From Chromohalobacter beijerinckii (GTDB taxonomy: Bacteria; Pseudomonadota; Gammaproteobacteria; Pseudomonadales; Halomonadaceae), in NCBI RefSeq assembly GCF_023061185.1, contig NZ_JAKGAK010000001.1:124001-188000 (forward strand): DNA of 64,000 bases. Direction: 5' to 3'. The notes under the pieces are model-generated. The model worked only from the letters and a program-made list of their open reading frames with translations. It made no database searches and was not told where the DNA came from. This document shows positions 38,390 through 46,042 of this stretch, one piece after another. The translations under genes were made by a program, and so were the position numbers. How positions within the stretch are numbered: position 1 is the stretch's first letter; each line of letters begins with the position of its first letter.

Positions 38390-40840
38390 ATGTTGGAACT
38401 GTTGCTCATCGTCGTGGCGCTGGCAGGCCTAGTCTGGATCATGCGTCGGGAGGCAGGTGCCTTGCCGGCGTTAGGGCTCTTATTGATCCTCGGCGCCCTC
38501 GGTATCGTCTTCGGCGCAGTGACAGTGGGCGTGCTGCTGTGGCTCGGCGCCCTGGCCGTGGCGGCCTGTGGGCTACCCATATTGCGTCGGCGCTGGCTGA
38601 CCCCGCGCCTGTTCACGGCCTTCAAGAAATCGGCGCCCAAGGTCTCCGAGACCGAGCGTATCGCCCTCGAAGCGGGCAGTGTGGCCTGGGATGGCGAGCT
38701 CTTCTCAGGCCGCCCCCAATGGCAGCGGCTGCTGGATTTCGGTACCACGCAACTGAGCGAGGAAGAGCAGGCTTTCGTCGACAATCAATGCTCCGTGGCT
38801 GCCGGCATGTGCAACGCCTGGGAGATCGCTCGTACGCGTGCCGACCTGCCGCCCGAACTGTGGGACTACCTCAAGCGCGAAGGTTTCTTCGGCATGATCA
38901 TCCCCAAGCGCTATGGCGGGCTGGAGTTCTCTGCCAAGGCGCAATCGGCCGTGCTGCAAAAACTGGCCGTCAACGAGACGCTGATGGTCACGGTTGGCGT
39001 GCCCAATTCTCTGGGCCCCGGCGAGCTGCTGCTCAAATACGGCACCGAGGAACAGAAAGACCATTACTTGCCGCGCTTGGCCGATGGTCGCGAGATCCCC
39101 TGCTTCGGGCTCACAGGACCGCGTGCGGGCAGCGATGCCACCTCGCTCCCGGATGTCGGTGTCGTCTGCCGAGGCAAACACAACGGTGAGGACGTTCTCG
39201 GGCTCAAGCTCACCTTCGAGAAACGCTGGATCACCCTGGCGCCCATCGCCACAGTGGTCGGCTTGGCGTTTCGCATGTTTGACCCCGATGGCCTGCTCGG
39301 CGATACCGAAGACCTTGGCATCACCTGCGCGCTGATTCCTCGCAATACACAAGGCATGGAGATCGGCCGCCGCCACCACCCCATCGGCAGCCCGTTCATG
39401 AACGGCCCGATTCGCGGTCAAGACGTTTTCATCCCCCTCGACTGGATCATCGGCGGCACCGAGATGGCAGGCCAGGGCTGGCGCATGCTGGTCGAATGCC
39501 TGTCCGTGGGGCGCTGCATTACCCTGCCCTCCGGTGCTTCGGGCATCGGCCGCTACGCGCTGGGTTGGGCTGGCGGCTATACCCGCATCCGCCGTCAATT
39601 CAACCTGCCCGTCGCCGAGATGGAAGGCGTCCAGGAGCCACTGGCGCGCATCGCCGCGCATGCCTATATCGCCCAGGCAGCGGTCATGCAGACCGCCAAC
39701 ACCATCGACCACGGCGTCAAGCCGGCAGTGCCCTCGGCCATCCTCAAGAGCCAGTTGACCGAATTCCAACGCAATATGCTCGCCGATGCCATGGATGTGC
39801 ACGGCGGCCGCACCGTCACGTTAGGGCCGCGCAACTATCTGGGCATCGCCTATGCCGCCAACCCGGTGTCGATCACCGTGGAAGGCGCCAATATCATGAC
39901 GCGCAACCTGATGATCTTCGGCCAAGGCGCGATTCGCTGCCATCCCTACGTCCTCGATGAGCTGGCCGCCAAGGACAACGATGACCTCCCCGCCTTTGAC
40001 AAGGCTATCTTCCGCCATGCCGGCATGGTATTCGGCAATGCCGCGCGGGCCTTTACCCTGGGCCTGGGAATCGGCAAGCCAAGCGTGCCTTTCGACGAGA
40101 TCGCCGCCCCTTACGCGCAGGAAGTTGCGCGTCTGTCCGCGGCCTTTGGGCTCTGCGCCGATGCCGCCATGGCGAGTCTCGGCTCAGGCCTCAAGAAGCG
40201 TGAAATGCTCTCGGCGCGCCTCGGCGACGTACTTTCCAACCTGTATCTAACCTCGATGCTGCTCAAGCAGTGGCACGAGTCGGACAATGTCGAGCATGAG
40301 GCGACGCTTTTGCATTACAGCTGCCGCACGCTGCTCCACCGCGCCGAGCAAGCCTTCATCGAATTGTTCGACAATCTGCCCAACCGGGCCTTGGCGACGA
40401 CACTATCGGGCATCGCGATGCCGCTGGGACGGCGTTGGCACAAGCCTCACGACCGCTTCACGCGCGATATTGCCCACGCCGTCTCCACCGACAGCGCCTT
40501 GCGTCACAAGCTGATTGAAAACACGTGGAATACACAGGACGCCGGGCAAAAGGACAACCCCCTGGCCCGCTACAATGCCCTGCTCGCCGACAGTGAGCGT
40601 GCCGAGCCGCTCTATCGGCGCATCGCCAAAGCGTATGGTAAGGGTGAGCTACCCGCCGAGGCACTGCATCCCGAGCAGCGCGTGGAAGCCGCCTGGGAAG
40701 CCGGCCTGATCGACGAAGACGACGCCATCTTCATGCGGCGTTTCGAGCGCGAGGTGCTGGAAATGCTAAGCGTTGACGACTTTGCCTTCGATGCCTTCGC
40801 GCTCGACAAGGAAAGTGTGGTGTGGCACGACACAGCATGA
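38390..40840 (+). CDS. fadE: FadE-type long acyl-CoA dehydrogenase
   Basis: FadE carries out the first, FAD-dependent oxidation of fatty-acid beta-oxidation. The 816-residue protein is the long FadE type, not the 380-residue form: it has an N-terminal membrane region (MLELLLIVVALAGLVWIM and GLLLILGALGIVFGAVTVGVLLWLGALAVAA), then the acyl-CoA dehydrogenase core (KREGFFGMIIPKRYGGLEFSAKAQSAV, CFGLTGPRAGSDATSLPD, VECLSVGRCITLPSGASGIGRYA, DVHGGRTVTLGPRNYLG) and the FadE-specific C-terminal extension. The ATG at 38390 follows AGGGAGAG. It is a single gene, convergent with the RlpA-like gene. Confidence 0.95.
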   Translation: MLELLLIVVALAGLVWIMRREAGALPALGLLLILGALGIVFGAVTVGVLLWLGALAVAACGLPILRRRWLTPRLFTAFKKSAPKVSETERIALEAGSVAWDGELFSGRPQWQRLLDFGTTQLSEEEQAFVDNQCSVAAGMCNAWEIARTRADLPPELWDYLKREGFFGMIIPKRYGGLEFSAKAQSAVLQKLAVNETLMVTVGVPNSLGPGELLLKYGTEEQKDHYLPRLADGREIPCFGLTGPRAGSDATSLPDVGVVCRGKHNGEDVLGLKLTFEKRWITLAPIATVVGLAFRMFDPDGLLGDTEDLGITCALIPRNTQGMEIGRRHHPIGSPFMNGPIRGQDVFIPLDWIIGGTEMAGQGWRMLVECLSVGRCITLPSGASGIGRYALGWAGGYTRIRRQFNLPVAEMEGVQEPLARIAAHAYIAQAAVMQTANTIDHGVKPAVPSAILKSQLTEFQRNMLADAMDVHGGRTVTLGPRNYLGIAYAANPVSITVEGANIMTRNLMIFGQGAIRCHPYVLDELAAKDNDDLPAFDKAIFRHAGMVFGNAARAFTLGLGIGKPSVPFDEIAAPYAQEVARLSAAFGLCADAAMASLGSGLKKREMLSARLGDVLSNLYLTSMLLKQWHESDNVEHEATLLHYSCRTLLHRAEQAFIELFDNLPNRALATTLSGIAMPLGRRWHKPHDRFTRDIAHAVSTDSALRHKLIENTWNTQDAGQKDNPLARYNALLADSERAEPLYRRIAKAYGKGELPAEALHPEQRVEAAWEAGLIDEDDAIFMRRFEREVLEMLSVDDFAFDAFALDKESVVWHDTA

Positions 40841-40844
40841 AGAG

Positions 40845-40874
40845 CGCGCGACCGCAGCTCGGCACGGTCGCGCG
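40845..40874. terminator. Bidirectional hairpin between fadE and the RlpA-like gene
   Basis: CGCGCGACCG (40845-40854) and CGGTCGCGCG (40865-40874) form a perfect 10-bp stem in the 43-base gap between the two convergent stop codons. There is no T-tract on either side. Confidence 0.6.
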
Positions 40875-40883
40875 AAATGGCTC

Positions 40884-41276
40884 TTATGGCAACGGCGTCA
40901 CGCGTACCGGCGCCGTGCCAGCCTTGATGATGCCAAGACGCCCGGCTGCACGACGCGAAAGATCGATGACTCGCCCCTCAGTAAAGGGGCCTCGGTCGTT
41001 GATGCGCACCGTCACGTGGCGCCCGTTATCCAAGTTGGTGACACGCACACGGGTATCGAACGGCAGCTTGCGATGCGCGGCGGTCAACGCCTCAGCATCA
41101 TAGAGCTCGCCGCTGGCCGTACGCTGCCCCTGATAGCGATCATGATAATAGCTGGCCTGGCCATGCTCCGAGGTCGCGCCAGGCGTTTCGCCACCGTCGG
41201 TGGCGCATCCCGCCAACGCCACCACGGCAATCACCCAGCCCGCGACCGCCACCAGCCGAGATACACGACGCCACAT
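40884..41276 (-). CDS. Short RlpA-like lipoprotein
   Basis: The 130-residue product has a lipoprotein signal (GWVIAVVALAGC, cysteine at about residue 24) and a double-psi beta-barrel domain of the RlpA family: GQASYYHDRYQGQRTASGELYD, LTAAHRKLPFDTRVRVTNLDNGRHVTVRINDRGPFTEGRVIDLSRRAA. RlpA proteins are septal lytic transglycosylases acting on peptide-free glycan; the histidine of AAHR and the aspartate of NDRGPF needed for activity are present. It lacks the SPOR domain that targets full-length RlpA to the septum, so its location may differ. Its ATG shares one base with the stop of the oxidoreductase gene upstream (TGATG). Confidence 0.88.
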   Translation of the reverse strand: MWRRVSRLVAVAGWVIAVVALAGCATDGGETPGATSEHGQASYYHDRYQGQRTASGELYDAEALTAAHRKLPFDTRVRVTNLDNGRHVTVRINDRGPFTEGRVIDLSRRAAGRLGIIKAGTAPVRVTPLP

Positions 41277-42253
41277 CAGGGCAGCAGTACCGTCGAACCG
41301 GTGGTCTTGCGCGCCGCCAGGGCTTCCTGTGCCTGGGCAGCATCACTCAAGGGGTAGCGGTTGGCGACATCGATAGCGACCTTGCCGCTGGCGATCATCT
41401 CGAACAGCTCCTCGGCCATGGCCTCGAAGCGCTCACGCGTGTCGGCATAACCGTTGAGGCTGGGACGCGTCGCGAACAAAGCGCCCTTCTGATTGAGGAT
41501 GCCGATGTTGACGCCTTCGACCGGGCCGGAAGCATTGCCGAAGCTCACCATCAGGCCGCGTTTTTGCAGACAATCCAGTGAGATTTCCCAAGTATCCTTG
41601 CCCACCGAGTCATACACTACCGGCACCATCTCGCCACCGGTCAGCTCGCGCACGCGCTCGACGACGTTTTCTCGAGTGTAGTCGATGGTCGCCCAGGCGC
41701 CGTTGCGCTTGGCCAACTCGGCTTTCTCGGGCGAACTGACGGTGCCGATCAATTTGACGCCCAGCGCCTTCGCCCATTGGCAGGCGATCGAGCCAACACC
41801 GCCCGCCGCGGCATGGAACAGAATCGTCTCGCCTTCTTTTATCCGGTATGTCTGACGCAGCAGATATTGCACCGTCAGTCCCTTGAGCATGGCCGCCGCT
41901 GCGGTCTCGAAGCTGATAGCCTCAGGCAACGCCACGACCTTCTCCGCCGGCAACACGTGCAGCTCAGCGTAGGCGCCTAGCGCCCCTTGGGCATAGGCGA
42001 CACGATCGCCCGGGGCGAAGCCTTTCACGCCCTCGCCGACCGCGTCGATTTCTCCAGCCCCTTCGGTGCCCAAGCCGGATGGCAGGCTCGGCGCAGGATA
42101 AAGCCCGGTACGAAAATAGATGTCGATGAAGTTCAATCCCACAGCGCGATTGCGCACGCGCACCTCGCCCGGGCCGGGATCGGCGGGGGTAACGTCGACA
42201 TATTCCAGGACCTCGGGTCCACCGGTACGAGCAAATTGAATACGCTTGGCCAT
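41276..42253 (-). CDS. qor: NADPH:quinone oxidoreductase, zinc-independent MDR family
   Basis: The 325-residue protein belongs to the quinone oxidoreductase branch of medium-chain dehydrogenases. It shows AVGLNFIDIYFRTGLYPAPSLPSGLGTEGAGEI in the N-terminal half and the NADPH loop FHAAAGGVGSIACQWAKALGVKLIGTVSS near residue 148. The zinc ligands of alcohol dehydrogenases are absent. Enzymes of this group reduce quinones or related enones with NADPH. It is followed directly by the RlpA-like gene (1-base overlap), an association with no obvious functional link. Confidence 0.92.
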   Translation of the reverse strand: MAKRIQFARTGGPEVLEYVDVTPADPGPGEVRVRNRAVGLNFIDIYFRTGLYPAPSLPSGLGTEGAGEIDAVGEGVKGFAPGDRVAYAQGALGAYAELHVLPAEKVVALPEAISFETAAAAMLKGLTVQYLLRQTYRIKEGETILFHAAAGGVGSIACQWAKALGVKLIGTVSSPEKAELAKRNGAWATIDYTRENVVERVRELTGGEMVPVVYDSVGKDTWEISLDCLQKRGLMVSFGNASGPVEGVNIGILNQKGALFATRPSLNGYADTRERFEAMAEELFEMIASGKVAIDVANRYPLSDAAQAQEALAARKTTGSTVLLP

Positions 42254-42396
42254 ATATCCTTCCTTATGAAGCTAACGAATCTGGGCTTTCATCCAAGCGC
42301 CGAACGCTCGCCGGGTCAAGCTGTCTCCCCTCTGGAAGGCAGCCGAAGCAGCGTATTGCCACTAAAGTCGCACGGCATCGTCACCGGCGGGCATCG

Positions 42397-42969
42397 TCAT
42401 ACTCGACCGTCGAAACGCTCCAGACCTGCGATGAAACGCGCCTTGTACGACTCGAAAGTCTCAGGCTCGCGCTTGAAGGTCTGCACAACTCCCTCGGCAT
42501 TGAAACGCAGCGGTTTCGTCAAGGCATCGGGTGTCACTTTCTCATGACGCGCCCCCAGGCCCAGGCGTACGCCATCCGGCATGTCCAGCCATTGGGTAAT
42601 GCCGCAGTCGCGAAAGAAGGCTTCACTGGCATCATCGGGGGCTTGCACACGCAAGGGCGCACGCGTAGCCATTTCCCTGACCAGGCGTTTGACATGCTCT
42701 TCATCGCCCCCGGTTTCCGGGGTCGAGAGTAATGTCACTTCCATACCCTGGCCTTCAATATCCGAGACCAGCAGCAACATGGCGAGAATCGTCTGTTGCT
42801 CGTCGGCCAAGACGAAAATGCGCGCCGCGTCCTGCTCGAACAACACCCCCAACGTGCCAGTGAAAGTCACCAGGGGATCGAGCCCGGCATTTTGGCCATA
42901 CACATTGGCGCACAGCTGTGCGAGGCACGCCTCGCGGCTTTCCGGATTCTTAACATGAATGATTTTCAT
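42397..42969 (-). CDS. Uncharacterised 190-residue cytoplasmic protein
   Basis: I do not recognise this family. The product has no signal peptide or membrane segment. The order of elements (LFEQDAARIFVLADEQQTILAMLLLVSDIEG, then EVTLLSTPETGGDEEHVKRLVREMATRAPLRVQAPDDASEAFFRDCGI) has the flavour of an acetyltransferase-like alpha/beta fold, with a strand, an acidic loop and a helix, but the GNAT acetyl-CoA signature is not evident. Codon use and composition look native. It stands alone between the quinone oxidoreductase gene and the divergent glycerophosphodiesterase gene. It ends in a charged helix (TFKREPETFESYKARFIAGLERFDGRV). Confidence 0.7.
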   Translation of the reverse strand: MKIIHVKNPESREACLAQLCANVYGQNAGLDPLVTFTGTLGVLFEQDAARIFVLADEQQTILAMLLLVSDIEGQGMEVTLLSTPETGGDEEHVKRLVREMATRAPLRVQAPDDASEAFFRDCGITQWLDMPDGVRLGLGARHEKVTPDALTKPLRFNAEGVVQTFKREPETFESYKARFIAGLERFDGRV

Positions 42970-43089
42970 CGGTCTCTCTGCCGGTCGGGGTGCCGTCTGT
43001 CGGCCAAAGCGCCAGACGACTGATCTCGAAACAAGGCGCGCAGATTAGCATATTCCCGAACGCCGCCCCATGGCGACACGGTCATGATT

Positions 43090-43107
43090 CTGTCAAAAAG
43101 GTGTCTC
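43090..43107 (+). promoter_or_regulatory. Possible Pho-box-like direct repeat
   Basis: CTGTCAA and GTGTCTC (43090-43096 and 43101-43107) are separated by AAAG, resembling two imperfect 7-bp PhoB repeats with a 4-bp A-rich spacer. It lies about 100 bases before the glycerophosphodiesterase gene. The second repeat is a poor match. Confidence 0.3.
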
Positions 43108-43210
43108 AATCTAGGTGGCAATACCAACGTGAACGGCATGCCTCCGACCACTGAACCAATACCGGTACGACATGCCATAATGCCCATCGGCCATTCGCGA
43201 GTTCGTTTAT

Positions 43211-44035
43211 ATGCCACTTTCTTCAAGCGGTACTACCTTGCTGCCGACAACCACCACCCAGCGCGCGGCACACGCCTCGCCGATCAGCGAGACAGGCCTC
43301 GTGCTACCCCGCGTCATCGCGCATCGTGGGCTTTCCGCGCATGCCCCCGAGAATACCCTGGCCGCAGTACGCGCCGCCCACGCGGCCGGTTGCCGTTGGG
43401 TAGAGCTCGACGTTCAGCAACTCGGCGATAGCACCCCGGTGATCTGGCACGACGCCGGTGTACGACGCTGTTCCAACGGACGCGGCAAATTGCGGCATCT
43501 CGATCTCGCACAGGCGCACCAGCTGGACGTGGGCAGTTGGTTCAGCCCGTCGTTTCGCCACGAGCGCATGGCGACGCTCGACGAGATGCTGGCACTGATC
43601 GTCGAATGTGACATGGGGATCAACCTCGAACTCAAGGTCAGCTATCGGCATAGCCCCGCTGCCCTGGCCAAGGCCGTCGTTCCGCGTCTGTTGGCCGCGC
43701 TTCCGCCTTCGCGACTGCTGATATCGTCGTTCGACCGAGACGCACTGCGCACCGCACGCGACATCGAGGCTGACCCGAACCGGCTACGCCTGGGGCTGCT
43801 CTACGACAAGCTTCCCAAAGACTGGCGCGCGGATGCCGAAACTCTCCTGGCATATAGCATCCATCTCGACTGGCGCAAGCTGAAACCCGCTGGCGCCAGC
43901 GCCGTACGCGCCGCCGGTCTGCACCTGCTGTGCTATACCGCCAACGACCCAGAGGTTTTTCTGCCCCGCTGGGCATGGGGCGTCGACGCCGTGATCAGTG
44001 ACGACCCAACGTGTTTCACGAACGCCTTGTCCTAA
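43211..44035 (+). CDS. ugpQ: Glycerophosphodiester phosphodiesterase, cytoplasmic UgpQ type
   Basis: The enzyme splits glycerophosphodiesters into glycerol 3-phosphate and an alcohol such as choline or ethanolamine. The product of up to 274 residues has the GDPD motifs VIAHRGLSAHAPENTLAAVRAAHAAGCRWVELDVQQLGDSTPVIWHD (catalytic histidines and metal-binding E and D) and GINLELKVS, ending with AAGLHLLCYTANDPEVFLPRWAWGVDAVISDDP. There is no signal peptide, favouring the cytoplasmic type. The first 30 residues are low-complexity and the true start may be the GTG at 43301. Release of choline from glycerophosphocholine would feed the betaine pathway encoded in this window, but that link is inference. 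Confidence 0.9.
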   Translation: MPLSSSGTTLLPTTTTQRAAHASPISETGLVLPRVIAHRGLSAHAPENTLAAVRAAHAAGCRWVELDVQQLGDSTPVIWHDAGVRRCSNGRGKLRHLDLAQAHQLDVGSWFSPSFRHERMATLDEMLALIVECDMGINLELKVSYRHSPAALAKAVVPRLLAALPPSRLLISSFDRDALRTARDIEADPNRLRLGLLYDKLPKDWRADAETLLAYSIHLDWRKLKPAGASAVRAAGLHLLCYTANDPEVFLPRWAWGVDAVISDDPTCFTNALS

Positions 44036-44177
44036 CCGTCCTCTAGTCGTTGAAAAGCGCACAAAGCACGCGGCAAATACACGCTTTGCCCGTCCCAGCC
44101 GCGCGTATCATGCAGCATGGTGGTCCTTGGCCACATTCTTTATCGCTTTCATGCTGCTCCTGCATCGGACAACGCCC

Positions 44178-44996
44178 ATGAACCCGTCGACTCTGATCGG
44201 CATCGCCGCCAGTGTGCTGCTGCTCGCCACCGTCGTGCTCTTTACCGCGCAAACGCCCAGCAGCTTTTTCAATTTCCCTGGCCTCGCCATCGTCATCACC
44301 GGCACGCTGGCCGCCACGTTCATTAGCTATCCCATGCGTGAGGTAGTGCGCGTCTCGCGCCTTGTGGGGCTCGTCTTCCGTCGTGAGAACAGCCGTATAG
44401 ACGATGACATCCAGACGCTGGTATCCATGGCCCGGCACTGGTTTCGTGGCAACATTCGTGCAATCGAAGCCGAGCTCGAAGACACGCGCAATCCCTTCCT
44501 GCGCACCGGGGTATCGCTGGTTATCGCCAATACCCAGGATGACGAGATTCACGACGTTCTGCGTTGGCGCATCGCGCGCATGCGAGCGCGTGAATACGCC
44601 GAGTCACAGATCTTTCGCACCATGGCGACCTATGCCCCAGCGTTCGGCATGCTGGGCACCTTGATCGGCCTGATCAACATGCTCGAAGTGATCGACGGCG
44701 GCGACCTGACGATCATCGGCCCGCGTCTCGCTATCGCCCTGATGTCGACGTTTTACGGCATTCTGCTCGCCAACCTGCTCTTCAAACCGATTGCAGTGAA
44801 ACTGGAACGTCGCACCGAGGAACGTCTGATCGAAATGCACATGGTCATGGAAGGGGTGATGCTGATTGCCAAGCGCCGCTTGCCGTCGTTCGTCGAGGAC
44901 ACGCTGAATTCCTTCATGGCCGAGCACCAGGACGAGATCCGCGAACCGACACCTCGTACGTCCAAGCAGTCACGTGAGGAGGAAACGGTGGCATGA
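44178..44996 (+). CDS. MotA/PomA-like stator subunit
   Basis: MotA proteins form the ion-driven stator ring of the flagellar motor with MotB. The 272-residue product has four hydrophobic segments: two at the N-terminus (LIGIAASVLLLATVVLF and FPGLAIVITGTLAATFISYP) and two later (TYAPAFGMLGTLIGLINMLEVI and IALMSTFYGILLANLLFKPIAVKL) that carry the conserved prolines of the ion path. The cytoplasmic loop between helices 2 and 3 is charged as in MotA. The size and layout match PomA-type subunits. I use the ATG at 44178; the frame is open further upstream. It overlaps the MotB-like gene by four bases. No other flagellar gene is nearby. Confidence 0.85.
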   Translation: MNPSTLIGIAASVLLLATVVLFTAQTPSSFFNFPGLAIVITGTLAATFISYPMREVVRVSRLVGLVFRRENSRIDDDIQTLVSMARHWFRGNIRAIEAELEDTRNPFLRTGVSLVIANTQDDEIHDVLRWRIARMRAREYAESQIFRTMATYAPAFGMLGTLIGLINMLEVIDGGDLTIIGPRLAIALMSTFYGILLANLLFKPIAVKLERRTEERLIEMHMVMEGVMLIAKRRLPSFVEDTLNSFMAEHQDEIREPTPRTSKQSREEETVA

Positions 44997-45835
44997 GCCG
45001 TGCGACGCATCGCTACGCCATCGATGCCGGCGACACACTGATCGCCCCCGTAAATCACGCGGGCGATGAAGGCGGCGGCTGGCTGATGAGCTATCTCGAC
45101 ATGCTCACCCTGCTGATCACCTTGTTCGTGCTGCTATTGGCACTCACCGGAAACGACGACAGCACCGCCAGCGACAAGGCACTCGCCTTTCCGGCTCTGG
45201 GCGTACCCACGCTGCAAGCGCCCGCGTGGTCACCGAATTTCTACACCCCACCGCGTTCGAGCAAACGCTACGTTCCGCCGCGCGACACCGCTTTCTATAC
45301 GCCACCACCGATGGCGCCGCGGCCTCCACGCGTGATCATGGTCAACCCGGATCCCGCCAAGGCCGTTATGACCGGTGTCGAGGCTTCACGCGATACCCGT
45401 CGTGTGCGCCAGCTGACGAGTACGCTCAAGCCCTTGATCGATGGTGTGGTAGTGACACAAAGCGCCCAAACGCTGAACTTCCGAATCGAGAATCGTTTGC
45501 TGTTTTCCAGCAGCCGCGCTGGCCTCACCGACGACGGACGCGAGGTACTGCGCCAGTTGCTGGACTCGCTACAACAATACGAGGGCGATATCACCATCGA
45601 GGGCCATACGGATAGTCGGCCCATTGCCACCGACCGCTTCCCCTCCAACTGGGAACTCTCGACGGCGCGTGCCACTGCCGTCTTGCGGTTCCTGGTCGAG
45701 GAAGGGCTCGATAGCGATGAGCTACGCGCGGTGGGATATGCCGACACACACCCGCTGAAAAGCAACGCCACGCCCGAGGGGCGTGCGGCGAATCGTCGTG
45801 TCGAGCTGGTTCTGCATGAACCCGAAAGCCAATAA
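44993..45835 (+). CDS. MotB-like stator subunit with OmpA domain
   Basis: The 280-residue product has one N-terminal membrane helix with the essential ion-binding aspartate (GGWLMSYLDMLTLLITLFVLLLAL, about residues 28-51), a Pro-rich periplasmic linker (residues about 75-115) and a C-terminal OmpA/MotB peptidoglycan-binding domain (ITIEGHTDSRPIATDRFPSNWELSTARATAVLRFLVEEGL...GRAANRRVELVL). The plug-like segment after the helix is present but weakly conserved. With the upstream MotA-like protein it should form a wall-anchored stator. Whether it drives flagellar rotation or another process cannot be told here. Confidence 0.87.
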   Translation: MSRATHRYAIDAGDTLIAPVNHAGDEGGGWLMSYLDMLTLLITLFVLLLALTGNDDSTASDKALAFPALGVPTLQAPAWSPNFYTPPRSSKRYVPPRDTAFYTPPPMAPRPPRVIMVNPDPAKAVMTGVEASRDTRRVRQLTSTLKPLIDGVVVTQSAQTLNFRIENRLLFSSSRAGLTDDGREVLRQLLDSLQQYEGDITIEGHTDSRPIATDRFPSNWELSTARATAVLRFLVEEGLDSDELRAVGYADTHPLKSNATPEGRAANRRVELVLHEPESQ

Positions 45836-45909
45836 TCGGCTAGGCGACCGCCCCTGGCATACATTGCCCCTCACATCGGCCAGCGATCCTGATAAAGTAC
45901 GCACCCTTT

Positions 45910-45931
45910 GAGGCGACCCGACGGTCGCCTC
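45910..45931 (+). other. Leader hairpin upstream of nupC
   Basis: GAGGCGACC (45910-45918) and GGTCGCCTC (45923-45931) form a perfect 9-bp stem with the loop CGAC, about 110 bases before the nupC start. It lacks a T-tract. It may be the terminator of the MotB-like gene or part of the nupC leader. Confidence 0.5.
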
Positions 45932-46042
45932 TCGCGTGCCACCCCACCCCAGCGCGCCTTCGACGTCCCTCGTGAAGGCGGCGTATCGGCATCATGGCCG
46001 CACTACTCGTAACCCAGACCGCATGTAATTCAGGAGTATTCG

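Noticed and set aside
42254-42396. Intergenic region between the orphan gene and qor
   Set aside because: I looked for hairpins, repeats and promoters and saw nothing strong enough to report.
42966-43226. Minus-strand open frame of 86 codons between the orphan gene and ugpQ
   Set aside because: No domain, no ribosome-binding site, and it occupies the shared upstream region of two divergent genes.
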